Counted from the stretch's first letter, positions 16,270 to 27,524 are shown. The stretch: DNA of 64,000 nucleotides from Flagellimonas sediminis (GCF_010500845.1 NZ_JAAAMI010000001.1:310001-374000); one strand, 5' to 3'. Numbers and translations are program-made. Notes: generated from the letters alone by a model not told the origin.

Positions 16270-19200
16270 ATGGCTTTGAAAGGTTCCAACTTTAAAATAT
16301 ACAGTGCTTCTGCGGGTTCGGGCAAGACCTATGCCCTTACCAAGGAATATCTAAAACTGTTGTTGGCCCACGATTTTCCCTTAAAGTTCAGGCAGATTTT
16401 GGCCATTACCTTCACCAATAAGGCCGTGAATGAGATGAAAACAAGAATTCTGGACAATCTCCAAGGATTTGGAGCGGACCCGGTGCCCAAAAAACAGGAA
16501 TCCCTTTTCCATGAACTTTGTCAAGAACTGACCTTGAGTGCGGAACAATTGCAAACCCGGTCCAAACTTATCCTTAAAAGGATACTTCACAATTATTCCT
16601 TTTTTGAAATATCCACCATAGACAAATTCAACCACAAAATCATCAAGACATTTGCCCGAGACCTGCATCTTTCGCAAAATTTTGAAGTGGAACTGGACCT
16701 TGACCTCCTTTTGGAAGAAGCTGTGGGCAGACTTTTGGAACGTGCAGGGAACGATGAGGAACTAACGGAAGTGTTGATCACTTTTTCCCTGGAAAAAATT
16801 GATGATGACAAAAGTTGGGACATTACCCGAGATCTCATCGAAATGGGAAAATTGCTTTTTCAGGAAAACCATGCCGAACACGTGGAGCCTTTAAAATCGA
16901 AATCCATCGGTGATTTTCAGGATATCCAAAAGAACATGTCATTACAGATGCAGAAAATCGGTTCATCCATCAAAATGGATGCCGAGAAAGCCCTCCTTGA
17001 GATAGAAAGTCAAGGTTTTGATTTTGCCGATTTTCCACGACAAACGCTTCCGAACCATTTCATCAAACTAAAAGAAGGAGAAGTACAACCCGATAAATTG
17101 TATGCCAACAAGCTGGAACAGAACCTTACTGAAAGCAATATTTTAAAAGCCAGCGACAAACGGGACGTATCCTCATTGGCCGGCACATTGCTTCACTTGT
17201 ATTTGAAAATCAAGGAATTGGTTTATCAACACGCCTATTTAAAGAACGTTTATGGCAACATTGTTCCCATGACGGTACTGAACGAAATCGCCAAAGAGAT
17301 CAAGAACATTGAACTCGATAAGGATATTATCCCCATTTCATCTCTGAACGCCATACTCTCCAAAGAAATCAAGGACCAACCTGTTCCATTTATTTATGAG
17401 CGGATGGGCGAAAAATACCGCCACTATTTTATTGATGAGTTTCAGGATACCTCTAAAATGCAATGGGACAATTTGGTTCCCTTGATCGGCAATGCCCTAG
17501 AGAGCGAAAATGAACGGAATGAGCAAGGTTCCCTGTTTTTGGTGGGCGATGTGAAGCAGGCCATTTACCGGTGGCGGGGCGGCAAGGCAGAACAGTTTCT
17601 GGATTTGATGAACGGCAAATCGCATCCTTTTGTGGTGGAACCCAATATCCATTCTTTGGGCATCAACTGGCGTAGTCGAGACGAGATTGTGGGCTTCAAC
17701 AATGCCTTTTTCACAACGGTATCTCCAGTGCTCGAAAATGAAGATTACAAAAAACTATTTTTAAAGGATTCCCACCAAAAGACCAATAACAATCCTGGGG
17801 GCTTTGTGCAATTGACTTTTTTAGACAAGGATTCCGAGGAAAAGGAGCAGGTGCATTGTGATTTGGTATTGGAAACCATTCAACAAATACTTTATGAAAA
17901 GTATGTGTATGCCGATATCTGTATCTTGGTCCGCGATAATAAAAATGGCATGCTGTTGGCCAATTTCCTTGCTAAAAACAACATTCCCATTATTTCTTCG
18001 GATGCCCTTTTGCTGGCCCACAATGACAAGGTCGCGTTTTTGATCGCCATCCTTAGAATATGCGAAAACACGAATGATCGCGAAGCCGCTTTTCAGATTT
18101 TGATGTATCTGTCGAAGGGCGAAAAGGACATTCACGGTTTCATTTCTGAACATATGGACCAAATGGAGCGGTTCCTGGCACTTGAATACGGATTCGCTAT
18201 TTCCAAATGGAAAGGGCAATCGGTTTTTACCTTGTTGGAAAAAGCCATTGCCCAATTCAACCTGACCGAAGGTTCCATTGCTCACATCACCTTTTTGATG
18301 GATGAAGTGTTGGATGTTGAAAAACGGGAAGGGCCAAGTGTACATGCTTTCCTTAACTATTGGGAAATTAAAAAATCGACCCTTTCCATAGCGGCACCCG
18401 ATGATGTGAATGCCGTTAGGATCATGACGGTACATAAGGCAAAAGGGTTGGAATTCCCTTTTGTGATTTTTCCCTTTGCCACCTCGTCTTTGAAAAAACC
18501 TAGTTCCAAGCTTTGGGTGCCTGCTACCGAAAAAGAAAAAGACTTGGGCCTCGATGCATTTTTGGTCAACACCAAAAAGAACATGCTCGAATACAACCCT
18601 ATTGCCGCCGCGATTTATTCGGATGAAGAACAGAAATCGGTGTTGGATGCCATGAACGTGCTTTATGTGGCACTCACCAGACCGGTTATTGGGCTTTTCA
18701 TATTTACCGAAAAAGGGAAAGATGCCATTAGGATTGAAGAAGCTCAAACCTATTCCGACCTGTTTCAAGAATACCTAAAAAGTAAAGGGCTCTATCAGGA
18801 AGAACGGCATACCTACAGCTTTGGTTCATTTCCCAAAAACTTGGATAGTCAACTTCAACCTGAAGCCGATGAAAATCACATCACCTATATTACCCGACCC
18901 AAAGGGGATACTGGGTTTACCATTTCTACCAAATCGGGTAGATTGTGGGACGATGAACGCATTGAAGCCATTGAAATGGGGAACGTTATCCATTTTGCCT
19001 TAAGCCAGATCAAATACACGGATGACGTTCCCCAAGTAATTGAAAATCTTCAGCTAGATGGATATTTCTCCAAAGACGCTGCAAAGGATATGGAGGAAAA
19101 ACTTTTGGAAGTGGTCCACCATCCGCAATTGAAGGACTTTTTCAAAGAAAACCAACAAGTGCTGAACGAGCAGGAAATCCTTACCTCTACGGGAATTTCG

Positions 19201-19389
19201 TTACGGCCGGATAGGATCATGATTTCAGAAAAACAAGCTACCATCTTGGATTACAAGACCGGAAAACCATCTCCATCACACAAGGAGCAGGTCATGCAAT
19301 ACGCCGATGTGCTAAAAGAAATGGATTATGAAATCAAACATGTCATTATTGTTTATATTGACCAAAAAATAGAACCTGTTTTTGTTTAA
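16270..19389 (+). CDS. AddA-like UvrD-family helicase-nuclease
   Basis: A 1039-residue protein with all UvrD/Rep motifs: Walker [12 protein letters not shown] near residue 12, [37 protein letters not shown] and [16 protein letters not shown]. The C-terminus carries a PD-(D/E)XK nuclease with RPDRI...[12 protein letters not shown]. This matches the AddA subunit of AddAB-type double-strand break resection machines. The partner-like nuclease is at 22142-24871, separated by kbl and an ompA-type gene rather than adjacent. Kbl follows 11 bases later. Confidence 0.9.
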   Translation: MALKGSNFKIYSASAGSGKTYALTKEYLKLLLAHDFPLKFRQILAITFTNKAVNEMKTRILDNLQGFGADPVPKKQESLFHELCQELTLSAEQLQTRSKLILKRILHNYSFFEISTIDKFNHKIIKTFARDLHLSQNFEVELDLDLLLEEAVGRLLERAGNDEELTEVLITFSLEKIDDDKSWDITRDLIEMGKLLFQENHAEHVEPLKSKSIGDFQDIQKNMSLQMQKIGSSIKMDAEKALLEIESQGFDFADFPRQTLPNHFIKLKEGEVQPDKLYANKLEQNLTESNILKASDKRDVSSLAGTLLHLYLKIKELVYQHAYLKNVYGNIVPMTVLNEIAKEIKNIELDKDIIPISSLNAILSKEIKDQPVPFIYERMGEKYRHYFIDEFQDTSKMQWDNLVPLIGNALESENERNEQGSLFLVGDVKQAIYRWRGGKAEQFLDLMNGKSHPFVVEPNIHSLGINWRSRDEIVGFNNAFFTTVSPVLENEDYKKLFLKDSHQKTNNNPGGFVQLTFLDKDSEEKEQVHCDLVLETIQQILYEKYVYADICILVRDNKNGMLLANFLAKNNIPIISSDALLLAHNDKVAFLIAILRICENTNDREAAFQILMYLSKGEKDIHGFISEHMDQMERFLALEYGFAISKWKGQSVFTLLEKAIAQFNLTEGSIAHITFLMDEVLDVEKREGPSVHAFLNYWEIKKSTLSIAAPDDVNAVRIMTVHKAKGLEFPFVIFPFATSSLKKPSSKLWVPATEKEKDLGLDAFLVNTKKNMLEYNPIAAAIYSDEEQKSVLDAMNVLYVALTRPVIGLFIFTEKGKDAIRIEEAQTYSDLFQEYLKSKGLYQEERHTYSFGSFPKNLDSQLQPEADENHITYITRPKGDTGFTISTKSGRLWDDERIEAIEMGNVIHFALSQIKYTDDVPQVIENLQLDGYFSKDAAKDMEEKLLEVVHHPQLKDFFKENQQVLNEQEILTSTGISLRPDRIMISEKQATILDYKTGKPSPSHKEQVMQYADVLKEMDYEIKHVIIVYIDQKIEPVFV

Positions 19390-19400
19390 CTCATACCACC

Positions 19401-20594
19401 ATGTACGGAAAAATAAAAGAACACTTGGCCAATGAGCTGGAAGCCATAAAAGAAGCCGGCCTTTATAAAAAAGAACGCATCATCACTTCTCCCCAAGGAG
19501 CCGTGATCAAAATCTCCACGGGGCAAGAAGTCATCAATTTTTGCGCAAACAATTATTTGGGGCTTTCCTCCCATCCAGAGGTGATCCAAGCGGCAAAGGA
19601 CATTATGGACACCCATGGTTTTGGGATGTCTTCAGTCCGCTTTATCTGTGGCACCCAGGACATCCATAAGGAATTGGAGCAAAAGATCGCCGATTTTTAC
19701 GGAACCGAGGATACCATATTATATGCTGCTGCTTTCGATGCCAACGGTGGTGTATTTGAACCGTTGTTGAACGATGAGGATGCCATCATCTCGGATTCCC
19801 TGAACCATGCCTCTATCATTGATGGGGTTCGGCTCTGCAAGGCAAAACGCTACCGTTATGCCAATAGCGATATGGCCGATTTGGAGGCCCAACTCAAACA
19901 AAGTGAAAAGGACGGAGCCCGTTTCAAGATCATTGTTACGGATGGGGTGTTCTCCATGGATGGACTCGTGGCCCCATTGGACAAAATATGTGATTTGGCC
20001 GATAAGTACGATGCCATGGTCATGATCGATGAATGCCACGCAGCAGGATTTATTGGAGAGACAGGCCGCGGTACTTTGGAGGAAAAGGGTGTGATGGGCC
20101 GCATCGATATTATTACCGGAACACTGGGCAAAGCTTTAGGTGGGGCCATGGGAGGTTACACCACAGGGAAAAAGGAAATCATAGAAATCCTACGTCAACG
20201 CTCGCGCCCCTATCTGTTCTCCAATTCATTGGCACCGGCCATTGTGGGTGCATCGATTAAGGTTTTTGAAATGTTGGACAAGGACACCACGCTTCGGGAC
20301 AAGCTCCAAAGCAATACCGAATACTTCAAAAAAGGAATGAAAGCTGCCGGTTTTGACATTATTGATGGTGATTCTGCCATTGTTCCTGTTATGTTATATG
20401 ATGCCAAACTGGCCCAAAAAATGGCCGATATGCTATTGGAAGAGGGTATTTATGTAATCGGTTTCTTCTATCCCGTTGTACCCAAGGATAAAGCACGTAT
20501 CCGGGTTCAGTTGTCCGCAGCACATGAAAAGGAACATTTGGACCATGCAATAAATGCATTCATCAAGGTAGGAAAGTCGTTAAAAATCGTCTAA
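19401..20594 (+). CDS. kbl: Glycine C-acetyltransferase
   Basis: A 397-residue PLP enzyme that splits 2-amino-3-oxobutyrate with CoA to glycine and acetyl-CoA, the second step of threonine breakdown. The PLP lysine is K244 in [15 protein letters not shown]; other hallmarks are [22 protein letters not shown] and [12 protein letters not shown]. Only 11 bases separate it from the helicase gene, so they probably share a transcript. Threonine dehydrogenase is not in the window. Confidence 0.95.
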   Translation: MYGKIKEHLANELEAIKEAGLYKKERIITSPQGAVIKISTGQEVINFCANNYLGLSSHPEVIQAAKDIMDTHGFGMSSVRFICGTQDIHKELEQKIADFYGTEDTILYAAAFDANGGVFEPLLNDEDAIISDSLNHASIIDGVRLCKAKRYRYANSDMADLEAQLKQSEKDGARFKIIVTDGVFSMDGLVAPLDKICDLADKYDAMVMIDECHAAGFIGETGRGTLEEKGVMGRIDIITGTLGKALGGAMGGYTTGKKEIIEILRQRSRPYLFSNSLAPAIVGASIKVFEMLDKDTTLRDKLQSNTEYFKKGMKAAGFDIIDGDSAIVPVMLYDAKLAQKMADMLLEEGIYVIGFFYPVVPKDKARIRVQLSAAHEKEHLDHAINAFIKVGKSLKIV

Positions 20595-20652
20595 AATCGT
20601 TGAAATGCAGTAAAACTGCGGACAAATGAGGCAAAAAAAAAGAAATTTAGAT

Positions 20653-20683
20653 TTTGTTAATAAGTCTTAACAACTTACATTTG
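20653..20683 (+). promoter_or_regulatory. Bacteroidota-type promoter of the OmpA-family gene
   Basis: TTTG (20653-20656), a 19-base spacer and TACATTTG (20676-20683) match the TTTG/TAnnTTTG consensus at ideal spacing, 34 bases before the ATG at 20718. A strong promoter fits an abundant outer membrane protein. Confidence 0.8.
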
Positions 20684-20717
20684 CTGCTGATAAACACTTA
20701 AACTTAAAATTTTGAGC

Positions 20718-22076
20718 ATGAAACATCTTAGCAAATTATTGGTTGTTGCCCTTGTATTCGTAGGGATCAACAGCATACAAGCGCAAGACGAGAATAATCC
20801 ATGGCAGGTTAGCATTGGAGTGAATGCTATTGACGCATATCCAACCAATGATGCAAACAACCCTTTCTCAAGCAATGCATTGTTCGATGAGTATTTCAAC
20901 GTTTCTGACCACTGGAATATCTTGCCTTCAGTTTCTTATGTTGCCGTTTCAAAGTATGTCGGTGATGGTTTTTCTATTGGAGCTAGAGGTTCTTTGAACA
21001 GAATAGAAAAAATCGGAGATATGGCTGTGGATGATCTTTCGCACTATGCTATCGATGGTACCATTAAATACAACATCCTTAAACATACCACCGTTGATCC
21101 TTTTGTAGAAATTGGTGGTGGTTATACTTGGGTAGATGAAATCGGTGCTGGAACCGTGAACGGTGGAGTTGGTATCAACTTCTGGTTCTCTGATAACGTA
21201 GGTTTGACTGTTCAGACACAATACAAGCACGCTTTCGAAGATTACCTGATCAAGCATTTCCAACATTTGGCTGGTATCAGCATCAAGTTTGGTGGTACTG
21301 ACACCGATGGTGATGGAATCTATGACAAAGACGATGCCTGTCCAGAAGTTGCTGGTTTGGCTGCTTTCAACGGTTGTCCTGATTCTGACGGTGACGGTAT
21401 AGAAGATTCTAAAGATAGCTGCCCTAACGCTGCTGGTCCTAAAGAATTGAACGGTTGTCCTGATTCTGACGGTGATGGTGTTGCCGATAAAGATGACGCT
21501 TGTCCAAGCACTCCAGGTCTTGCTTCCCTAGCAGGTTGTCCTGATGCTGATGGTGACGGTGTTGCCGATAAAGATGACGCTTGTCCAAACGAAGCTGGTC
21601 CTGCTGCCAACAAAGGTTGCCCATGGCCTGATTCTGACGGTGACGGTGTTCTTGACAAAGACGATCAGTGTCCAGATGTAGCTGGTACTGTTGCTAACAA
21701 CGGTTGTCCTGAAGTAACTGAAGAAGTTCAAAAACAATTGAACGATTACGCTAGAACTATCTTGTTCGATACTGGTAAATCTTCTATCAAAGCAGAATCT
21801 ACTTCTGTAATGGTTGATATCATCCAAATCTTGAACGAGTATCCTAACGCTAAGTTCACTGTTGAAGGTCACACTGACAGTGTAGGTAGTGATGCTACCA
21901 ACCAAAAACTATCTGAATCAAGAGCTAACTCCGTAAGAGACTTCTTGATTGACAAAGGTATCTCTGCTAGCAGATTGACTGCCATCGGTTACGGTGAGTC
22001 TAAGCCAATCGCTACCAACAATACTGCTGCTGGTAGAAAACAAAACAGACGAGTTGAAATCAACTTGGTAAAATAA
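20718..22076 (+). CDS. OmpA-family outer membrane protein with thrombospondin type 3 repeats
   Basis: A 452-residue protein: signal peptide ending near SIQAQ, an N-terminal beta-barrel of about 190 residues, five calcium-binding TSP3-type repeats (DGDGxxDxxDxCP, about residues 195-330), and a C-terminal OmpA peptidoglycan-binding domain with [21 protein letters not shown] and [12 protein letters not shown]. It anchors the outer membrane to the wall. The ATG at 20718 is preferred over a TTG two codons upstream. Its codons look like those of a highly expressed gene. A strong terminator follows. Confidence 0.95.
   Translation: MKHLSKLLVVALVFVGINSIQAQDENNPWQVSIGVNAIDAYPTNDANNPFSSNALFDEYFNVSDHWNILPSVSYVAVSKYVGDGFSIGARGSLNRIEKIGDMAVDDLSHYAIDGTIKYNILKHTTVDPFVEIGGGYTWVDEIGAGTVNGGVGINFWFSDNVGLTVQTQYKHAFEDYLIKHFQHLAGISIKFGGTDTDGDGIYDKDDACPEVAGLAAFNGCPDSDGDGIEDSKDSCPNAAGPKELNGCPDSDGDGVADKDDACPSTPGLASLAGCPDADGDGVADKDDACPNEAGPAANKGCPWPDSDGDGVLDKDDQCPDVAGTVANNGCPEVTEEVQKQLNDYARTILFDTGKSSIKAESTSVMVDIIQILNEYPNAKFTVEGHTDSVGSDATNQKLSESRANSVRDFLIDKGISASRLTAIGYGESKPIATNNTAAGRKQNRRVEINLVK
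21301..21713 (+). repeat. Five imperfect tandem repeats encoding TSP3 units
   Basis: Within the OmpA-family gene, units of roughly 80 bases repeat the pattern encoding DSDGDGxxDKDDACP...NGCP. The units are similar in DNA as well as protein, so the number could vary by slippage or recombination. Confidence 0.85.
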
Positions 22077-22100
22077 TTAGGAAACGAAAGTTTTCCTTAG

Positions 22101-22130
22101 AAAAGGCCCTGCAGTTGCAGGGCCTTTTTT
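22101..22130 (+). terminator. Strong intrinsic terminator of the OmpA-family gene
   Basis: AAAAGGCCCTGCA pairs with TGCAGGGCCTTTT and is followed by a T-run. It ends 11 bases before the next start codon, so the AddB-like gene either reads through or has a very short leader. Confidence 0.9.
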
Positions 22131-22141
22131 ATTTTTAATGC

Positions 22142-24871
22142 ATGCACAACACTTTCCTAGAATATGTACTGGACGACCTGGAAAAAAAGCAATTGCCCAT
22201 TGCCTCCTGCACCTTTGTGCTGCCAAGTAAACGGTCGGGAACTTTTTTAAAAAGACACATCTCCGAAAGATTGGAGCGCACTATTTTCTGTCCTCCCATC
22301 TTGTCCATCCAAGATTTTATCGGGAACATTTCAGGATTGCAACAAGCCGCAAGTGTAGATCTACTTCTGACCCTTTTTGAGGTTTACAAGGATTCCGGGA
22401 TCAAGCAACATGATGATTTCTCGGCCTTCATCAAATGGGGTCAAACCCTATTGATGGATTTTAACGACATTGACGGGTATTTGATTCCCGCAAAGGACAT
22501 ACTCAATTACCTTTCGGCCATCAAGGAACTCAACCACTGGTCTCTAAAAAAGGAAAAGACCGAAATCATTGAAAACTATTTACAGCTATGGGGAAACCTA
22601 GAACGCATGTACCTGACGTTCACTTCAACGTTATTGGAGCAGAAACGCGGCTACCAAGGCTTGGTGCAACGGGTGGCCGTTGAAAAACTGAACAAAAACC
22701 ATGTGGCCCCTGCTGAAAACCCAATTGTTTTTGTGGGGTTTAACGCCCTAAACAATGCAGAAGCCACGATTATTCAACATTATTTGGAGCATGGCAACAC
22801 CTACATCTATTGGGATATAGATAATTATTTCCTAAATGACCCTTTGCATGATGCCGGGTTGTTCATCCGCAGTTATCAACAGGAGTGGCCCTATTACATC
22901 CATCAAGCTAAAATTGTACCTCAAAACAGCTTTCTCAATCCAAAACAGATACAGATAACCGGTGTTCCAAAAAGCATTTCCCAGACCAAATTTGTGGGCC
23001 AACTGCTGCAGCAAATAGCTCAGGAAAAAGGTGTTGATTTTCAAAATACTGCGGTAGTCCTAGCCGACGAAACGCTGCTAGATCCCATGTTGAAAGCGGT
23101 TCCTGCGGAAATAGATCACGTAAACATCACCATGGGTCTGCCCCTTGACAAAACAGTCCTCCACTCTTTCTTTCTATCTTTTTTGGAATTGAACATCGGG
23201 GTTTCAGAACGGGGCTGGTTCTATAAACATGTACTGGAATTTTTGGCCAATCCATACTTGCTTACCATTTCATCCAACGAAAATGTTGATTTTGCCCCAC
23301 TACTGACCGAGGACATCAAAGAGGGGAATTGGTTATATGTAACGGAAGGCATACTTTCAAAATATACGGAAGCCCAGGAATCCCTAACCGTAATATTCCC
23401 ATCAGAAAAAGTAAATGCCAAGGAATGGATCCAAAATTGTCTTGAACTTATTCAGCAATTGAAGGATATCTTTCAGTCCCAACAAAACGCCCTTGAACTG
23501 GAATACCTATACCGATTTTATTCCCTTTTCAATCAATTGGATCAATATTTGGACGGTGTGGAGTTTATGTCGGAATTGAAATCCATCAAAAATCTCTTCA
23601 AACAATTGTCCTCCATGGAAACCTTGGATTTCATTGGAGAACCTTTGTCCGGACTACAGATCATGGGAATGTTGGAAAGCCGGAACCTGGATTTTGAAAC
23701 CATTATCATCACCTCGGTGAACGAAGGTATCCTTCCATCGGGTAAGTCTAACAATTCCTTTATCCCTTTTGATGTAAAACGGGACTACGGACTCCCCACT
23801 TACAAAGAAAAGGACGCTATTTATACCTATCATTTTTACCGACTCTTGCAACGGGCTAAAAATGTACATATCATCTATAATACCGAACCTGATGTATTGG
23901 AAGGTGGCGAAAAAAGTAGGCTCATTTCACAATTGCTCACCGATGAAAACCTGAAGCCTTATATCTCCCACAACATTGTGTCGCCAATGGTGAAAATTGA
24001 TTCCAAACCACCGATGGAATTGATCAAGAAAGGTGCTTTGCTGAAAGACATCAAATCGTTTGCACAAAATGGCTTTTCACCTACATCACTAACCAATTAC
24101 ATCAAAAACCCAATTGATTTTTACACCCGGAATATTTTAAAAATCAATGACTTGGAAGAAGTGGAAGAGAACATTGCCGCTAATACCTTCGGCACCATAG
24201 TGCATGACAGTTTGGAAGAATTATACACCCCATTGATCGGCAATTTCTTGACAAAAGATTCCGTTTTAGCTTTGAAACCAAAGGTTCCGCTTGTTGTTGA
24301 AGAACATTTCCGAAAAAACCTAACGGGAGTGGACATCAAAAAAGGGAAGTACCTATTGGTGTACAATGTTATCGTGAAATATCTCACCAACTTTATCGAT
24401 TTGGAACTGGAAGAGGTGAAAAAGTATCAAATAAAGTTGTTGGCCTTGGAGCAGAAATATGTGGAAGAGCTTAACATTCCTTCCTTGGATTTTCCCGTTA
24501 CCCTGAAAGGTACTCTGGACCGTGTGGATGAAGTTGACGGAACCCTACGCATCATCGATTACAAAACGGGTAAAGTGGAGCCCAAAAACGTGAAGGTAAC
24601 GGATTGGGTAGATTTGATAACGGATTATGACAAGAGCAAGGCCTTCCAACTACTCTGCTATGCTTATCTCTATGCCAAAAAACATCCGGTCCATCAGATG
24701 AAGGCCGGAATTTATTCCTTCAAAAACTTGAGCAAGGGATTGTTCTCCTTTACCGAGGAGAAAAATGACATGATCAATAGGCAGACCCTTTCCTCTTTTG
24801 AAAGCTATTTGTATCGACTTATCCATGAAATCTGTTCTGTAGAAATTCCCCTAACCGAAAAAACGGATTGA
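22142..24871 (+). CDS. AddB-like PD-(D/E)XK nuclease family protein
   Basis: A 909-residue protein. The N-terminal half resembles an inactivated helicase fold, as in AddB (FVLPSKRSGTFLKRH at the start, ESRNLDFETIIITSVNEGILP in the middle). The C-terminal nuclease has KGTLDRVDEVDGTLRIIDYKTGKVEP. With the AddA-like protein at 16270 it would form an AddAB-type resection complex. Its stop codon abuts the stop of the convergent SDR gene with no spacer. Confidence 0.85.
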   Translation: MHNTFLEYVLDDLEKKQLPIASCTFVLPSKRSGTFLKRHISERLERTIFCPPILSIQDFIGNISGLQQAASVDLLLTLFEVYKDSGIKQHDDFSAFIKWGQTLLMDFNDIDGYLIPAKDILNYLSAIKELNHWSLKKEKTEIIENYLQLWGNLERMYLTFTSTLLEQKRGYQGLVQRVAVEKLNKNHVAPAENPIVFVGFNALNNAEATIIQHYLEHGNTYIYWDIDNYFLNDPLHDAGLFIRSYQQEWPYYIHQAKIVPQNSFLNPKQIQITGVPKSISQTKFVGQLLQQIAQEKGVDFQNTAVVLADETLLDPMLKAVPAEIDHVNITMGLPLDKTVLHSFFLSFLELNIGVSERGWFYKHVLEFLANPYLLTISSNENVDFAPLLTEDIKEGNWLYVTEGILSKYTEAQESLTVIFPSEKVNAKEWIQNCLELIQQLKDIFQSQQNALELEYLYRFYSLFNQLDQYLDGVEFMSELKSIKNLFKQLSSMETLDFIGEPLSGLQIMGMLESRNLDFETIIITSVNEGILPSGKSNNSFIPFDVKRDYGLPTYKEKDAIYTYHFYRLLQRAKNVHIIYNTEPDVLEGGEKSRLISQLLTDENLKPYISHNIVSPMVKIDSKPPMELIKKGALLKDIKSFAQNGFSPTSLTNYIKNPIDFYTRNILKINDLEEVEENIAANTFGTIVHDSLEELYTPLIGNFLTKDSVLALKPKVPLVVEEHFRKNLTGVDIKKGKYLLVYNVIVKYLTNFIDLELEEVKKYQIKLLALEQKYVEELNIPSLDFPVTLKGTLDRVDEVDGTLRIIDYKTGKVEPKNVKVTDWVDLITDYDKSKAFQLLCYAYLYAKKHPVHQMKAGIYSFKNLSKGLFSFTEEKNDMINRQTLSSFESYLYRLIHEICSVEIPLTEKTD

Positions 24872-25579
24872 TTATTTTAAATCCGGACGAGTGGGGCGCA
24901 CTTCAATTTTACTAGGTAATGTTCGTGGATGCATCTTCAACAAATCCACAACCAATTGGCCAATATCCTCTGGTTGTATTTTCCAAGCATCTTGATCCGA
25001 AGGCACATGATCATTAAAATGGGTGGCCACGGAACCTGGCATAATGGTGGTAACCTTGATGTTGTACTTTCTAAGATCTAACATGGCGGCCTGGGTAAAG
25101 CCCACTACTCCAAACTTGGTGGCATTGTACCCAGCTGCGGTAGCAAAAAAGTTGGTCCCTGCCAAACTGGCCAAGGTCATATAATACCCTTCAGACTCTT
25201 TGAGCGCCCCTACTGAAGCTTTCAAGGTATGGAAGACCCCATTTAGGTTGGTGTCAATCATTTGATGCCAATCCCCTTCGGTCATTTCATCTATTGGGGC
25301 AAAATGCCCAACCCCTGCATTGGCCATGACCACATCCAATCGGCCCCATTTTTTTAAAATGGCTTCCACGGCCTTCTCCTCATCCTCCAACTTGGCTACA
25401 TCGGAAACCAAACCTAAAACAGCATCATTATTGAAACTTTTTAAGGCTTCCTCCACGCTTTTGGGACTCCTTCCACTAATGGCGACCTTCATACCTTGAT
25501 TTAAAAGGCTTTCCGCTATTCCATATCCTATTCCTTTGGTGCCCCCGGTGATGTAGGCCACTTTTCCAAGTAAACTCAT
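24872..25579 (-). CDS. SDR family NAD(P)-dependent oxidoreductase
   Basis: A 235-residue short-chain dehydrogenase. The cofactor motif TGGTKGIGYGIAE is at the N-terminus, NAGVGHF in the middle, and the catalytic pair Y and K are in AAGYNATKFGVVGF; the preceding serine is in MTLASLAGT. The ATG at 25579 is chosen because the codon two places upstream, which extends the frame, is only a TTG. The substrate is unknown. Convergent and directly abutting the AddB-like gene. Confidence 0.92.
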   Translation of the reverse strand: MSLLGKVAYITGGTKGIGYGIAESLLNQGMKVAISGRSPKSVEEALKSFNNDAVLGLVSDVAKLEDEEKAVEAILKKWGRLDVVMANAGVGHFAPIDEMTEGDWHQMIDTNLNGVFHTLKASVGALKESEGYYMTLASLAGTNFFATAAGYNATKFGVVGFTQAAMLDLRKYNIKVTTIMPGSVATHFNDHVPSDQDAWKIQPEDIGQLVVDLLKMHPRTLPSKIEVRPTRPDLK

Positions 25580-25619
25580 GATCAATTATTTTGTAGTAAA
25601 GTTCAAAAAAGAGAAGGGC

Positions 25620-25651
25620 AAAAACAAAAAAACCATCCTAAAGGATGGTTA
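25620..25651 (-). terminator. Minus-strand terminator hairpin in a divergent gap
   Basis: AACCATCC TAAA GGATGGTT forms an 8-base stem. On the minus strand it is followed by a T-rich tail (TTTTTTTGTTTTTG). It lies upstream of the SDR start codon, not downstream of any annotated minus-strand gene, so it may end an unrecognised transcript from the 25652-25836 gap. Confidence 0.6.
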
Positions 25652-25836
25652 ATGTTTGTTGGCATCGTTGGGCGGTCCTAAGAACGTTTAATATATGAAG
25701 GCTTCAAGTATGTGCCGGACGGGTAAAACTTTAGTGAAATAATTTCCCGTAAAAAGCGATACATTTATCTTTTAAGATATGCGGGTGTCAATATTTCCAG
25801 CAATGGATAGTTGCATATCCTAAGGGCAAAATTCCA
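25652..25836. other. Divergent intergenic region, possible minus-strand small RNA
   Basis: No open frame of note. The minus strand ends in the terminator at 25620-25651. On the plus strand TACATTTA near 25760 is a weak -7 box for the ABC permease-like gene. Confidence 0.3.
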
Positions 25837-26763
25837 ATGAAAGAATATTTTAGGCTTCAAAGTAAAATACTCAATCGTAAATTCATTGATTTCGGCTTGC
25901 CCCTTTTGGTGGCCTATACCCTATTGCCCATTCTCTTTGTTTGGTTTTCCAACTTTCTTTTCGCTAAAACCGAATTTGCCGGTTATGTGTATCCCATCAT
26001 TGCTTTAGGTCCAATTTTGAGAATGAGTGAGCCAAAACGAAACGATTTTCTCAAAACTGTTTTCAGCAGACAAGATTATTTTAAGTTAAGACTGGTCGAA
26101 AATTTAATCTGCTGCATCCCCTTTTTGGCGTTTCTCATATACCAACGATTACTCATCATTGCAATGGTGTTGCTGCTACTGGCTATCTTGATGGCTCGTT
26201 TTAACATGGATACAAAAACCAATTTTACCATACCTACACCGTTTGGGAAAAAACCGTTTGAATTCACAGTAGGCTTTAGAAAAACATTTCTTGCTTTCGC
26301 CATTGCCTATTTGTTGACTTTCATCTCCATAATGGTCCATAATTTTAACCTCGGGGGTTTTTCCTTGATTTTGGTGGTTTTGGTCTGTTTTTCCTATTAT
26401 TCCAAACCTGAAAATGTATATTATGTCTGGAACTTCAGTACCTCATCAAAAACCTTTTTGTTTGGGAAAATAACAACTTGCTTGACGAATTTCACCTTAT
26501 TGGGCCTACCAATAGTAATTGCTTTGTCAATATTTTTTATTGAGAACGTAAATATCCTGATTGGATTTGCTTTTATGTGTTATGCCTATTTAACCGCAAT
26601 TGTTTTGGCAAAATACTCGGCATATCCAGATGAAATGAACCTTCCCCAGGCAATTTTACTTGCAATGTGTCTGATGTTCCCGCCTATTTTGATTGGGGTA
26701 ATCCCGTTTTTTTATTCTAAATCAGTTAAAAACCTAAACCCGATTTTACATGATTCGAATTGA
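25837..26763 (+). CDS. Multi-pass membrane protein, ABC exporter permease-like
   Basis: A 308-residue protein with about seven hydrophobic segments and no signal peptide. It overlaps the start of an ABC ATPase gene by 14 bases, so it is most likely its membrane partner. The sequence does not match a well-known permease family that I can name. The exported substrate is unknown. DNA here is more A+T-rich than in neighbouring housekeeping genes. Confidence 0.7.
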   Translation: MKEYFRLQSKILNRKFIDFGLPLLVAYTLLPILFVWFSNFLFAKTEFAGYVYPIIALGPILRMSEPKRNDFLKTVFSRQDYFKLRLVENLICCIPFLAFLIYQRLLIIAMVLLLLAILMARFNMDTKTNFTIPTPFGKKPFEFTVGFRKTFLAFAIAYLLTFISIMVHNFNLGGFSLILVVLVCFSYYSKPENVYYVWNFSTSSKTFLFGKITTCLTNFTLLGLPIVIALSIFFIENVNILIGFAFMCYAYLTAIVLAKYSAYPDEMNLPQAILLAMCLMFPPILIGVIPFFYSKSVKNLNPILHDSN

Positions 26764-27430
26764 GAATTTGTCAAAATCATTTGGTCAAAAGAAAGTACTC
26801 GACTGCATTGATATCGAATTCAACAACGGAAAGGTCTACGGTATAGTGGGTGAAAACGGAGTTGGTAAAACCACTCTTTTTAGATGCATTTCTGGGTTGG
26901 AAACCTACGAAGGAAACATATCTTCCGATGTTGACAACCTTAAGGACACTTTGGGCTTTTTAGCGACCGAACCATTCTTCTTTTCAAAAATTACAGGAAA
27001 AGAATATATTCGGTTTCTTGTTAATGCAAGACAGGTAAAACTAACCAACATTGAGGACAAAAACATATTTGATTTACCTCTGAATCAATACATATCAACC
27101 TATTCTACGGGAATGAAGAAAAAATTGGCATTGACAGCCATTTTATTACAGGAAAATAAGGTTTTTGTACTTGACGAGCCCTTTAACGGTGTGGATATAC
27201 AGAGTAACCTGCTCATAACCGAAATAATAAAAAAACTTAGGGAACTAGGCAAGACCGCAATTATTTCATCACATATCTTCTCTACTTTGGCAGAAACTTG
27301 TGACGAAATATTTTTGATGAAGAGCGGCAGGATTCTTAAGAAAGTGGACCGTAAAGATTTTGCTGATTTGGAGGCTGAAATGAAAGAATTTTCAATTGGC
27401 AACCAAATAGCGAAATTGGAACTAAAGTAG
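26750..27430 (+). CDS. ABC transporter ATP-binding protein
   Basis: A 226-residue ATPase with Walker A GENGVGKTTLF, signature YSTGMKKKLAL in place of LSGGQ, and Walker B VFVLDEPFNGVD. The STGM-type signature is typical of exporters of the CcmA/NatA kind. It overlaps the permease-like gene by 14 bases; together they form a two-gene exporter. Substrate unknown. Confidence 0.9.
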   Translation: MIRIENLSKSFGQKKVLDCIDIEFNNGKVYGIVGENGVGKTTLFRCISGLETYEGNISSDVDNLKDTLGFLATEPFFFSKITGKEYIRFLVNARQVKLTNIEDKNIFDLPLNQYISTYSTGMKKKLALTAILLQENKVFVLDEPFNGVDIQSNLLITEIIKKLRELGKTAIISSHIFSTLAETCDEIFLMKSGRILKKVDRKDFADLEAEMKEFSIGNQIAKLELK

Positions 27431-27524
27431 TGTCGGCAGGTAAATACATCATCTGAAGTTTAGTGCCAATCCAAGAAGCATCATGTGAAATTCAACGTTA
27501 AAACCGCAACTCTATCCTACAAAA

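Noticed and set aside
17821-18768. 315-codon minus-strand frame
   Set aside because: It lies wholly antisense to the AddA-like gene, has no family features, and its length is explained by the coding bias of the sense strand.
21301-21713. Tandem repeats considered as a CRISPR-like array
   Set aside because: The repeats lie in frame within the OmpA-family gene and encode calcium-binding TSP3 units; there are no unique spacers. No CRISPR array or cas gene is present in the window.
25837-27430. Possible mobile or defence island around the A+T-rich ABC gene pair next to tRNA-Ala
   Set aside because: No integrase, no direct repeat of the tRNA 3' end, and the genes are ordinary exporter components.
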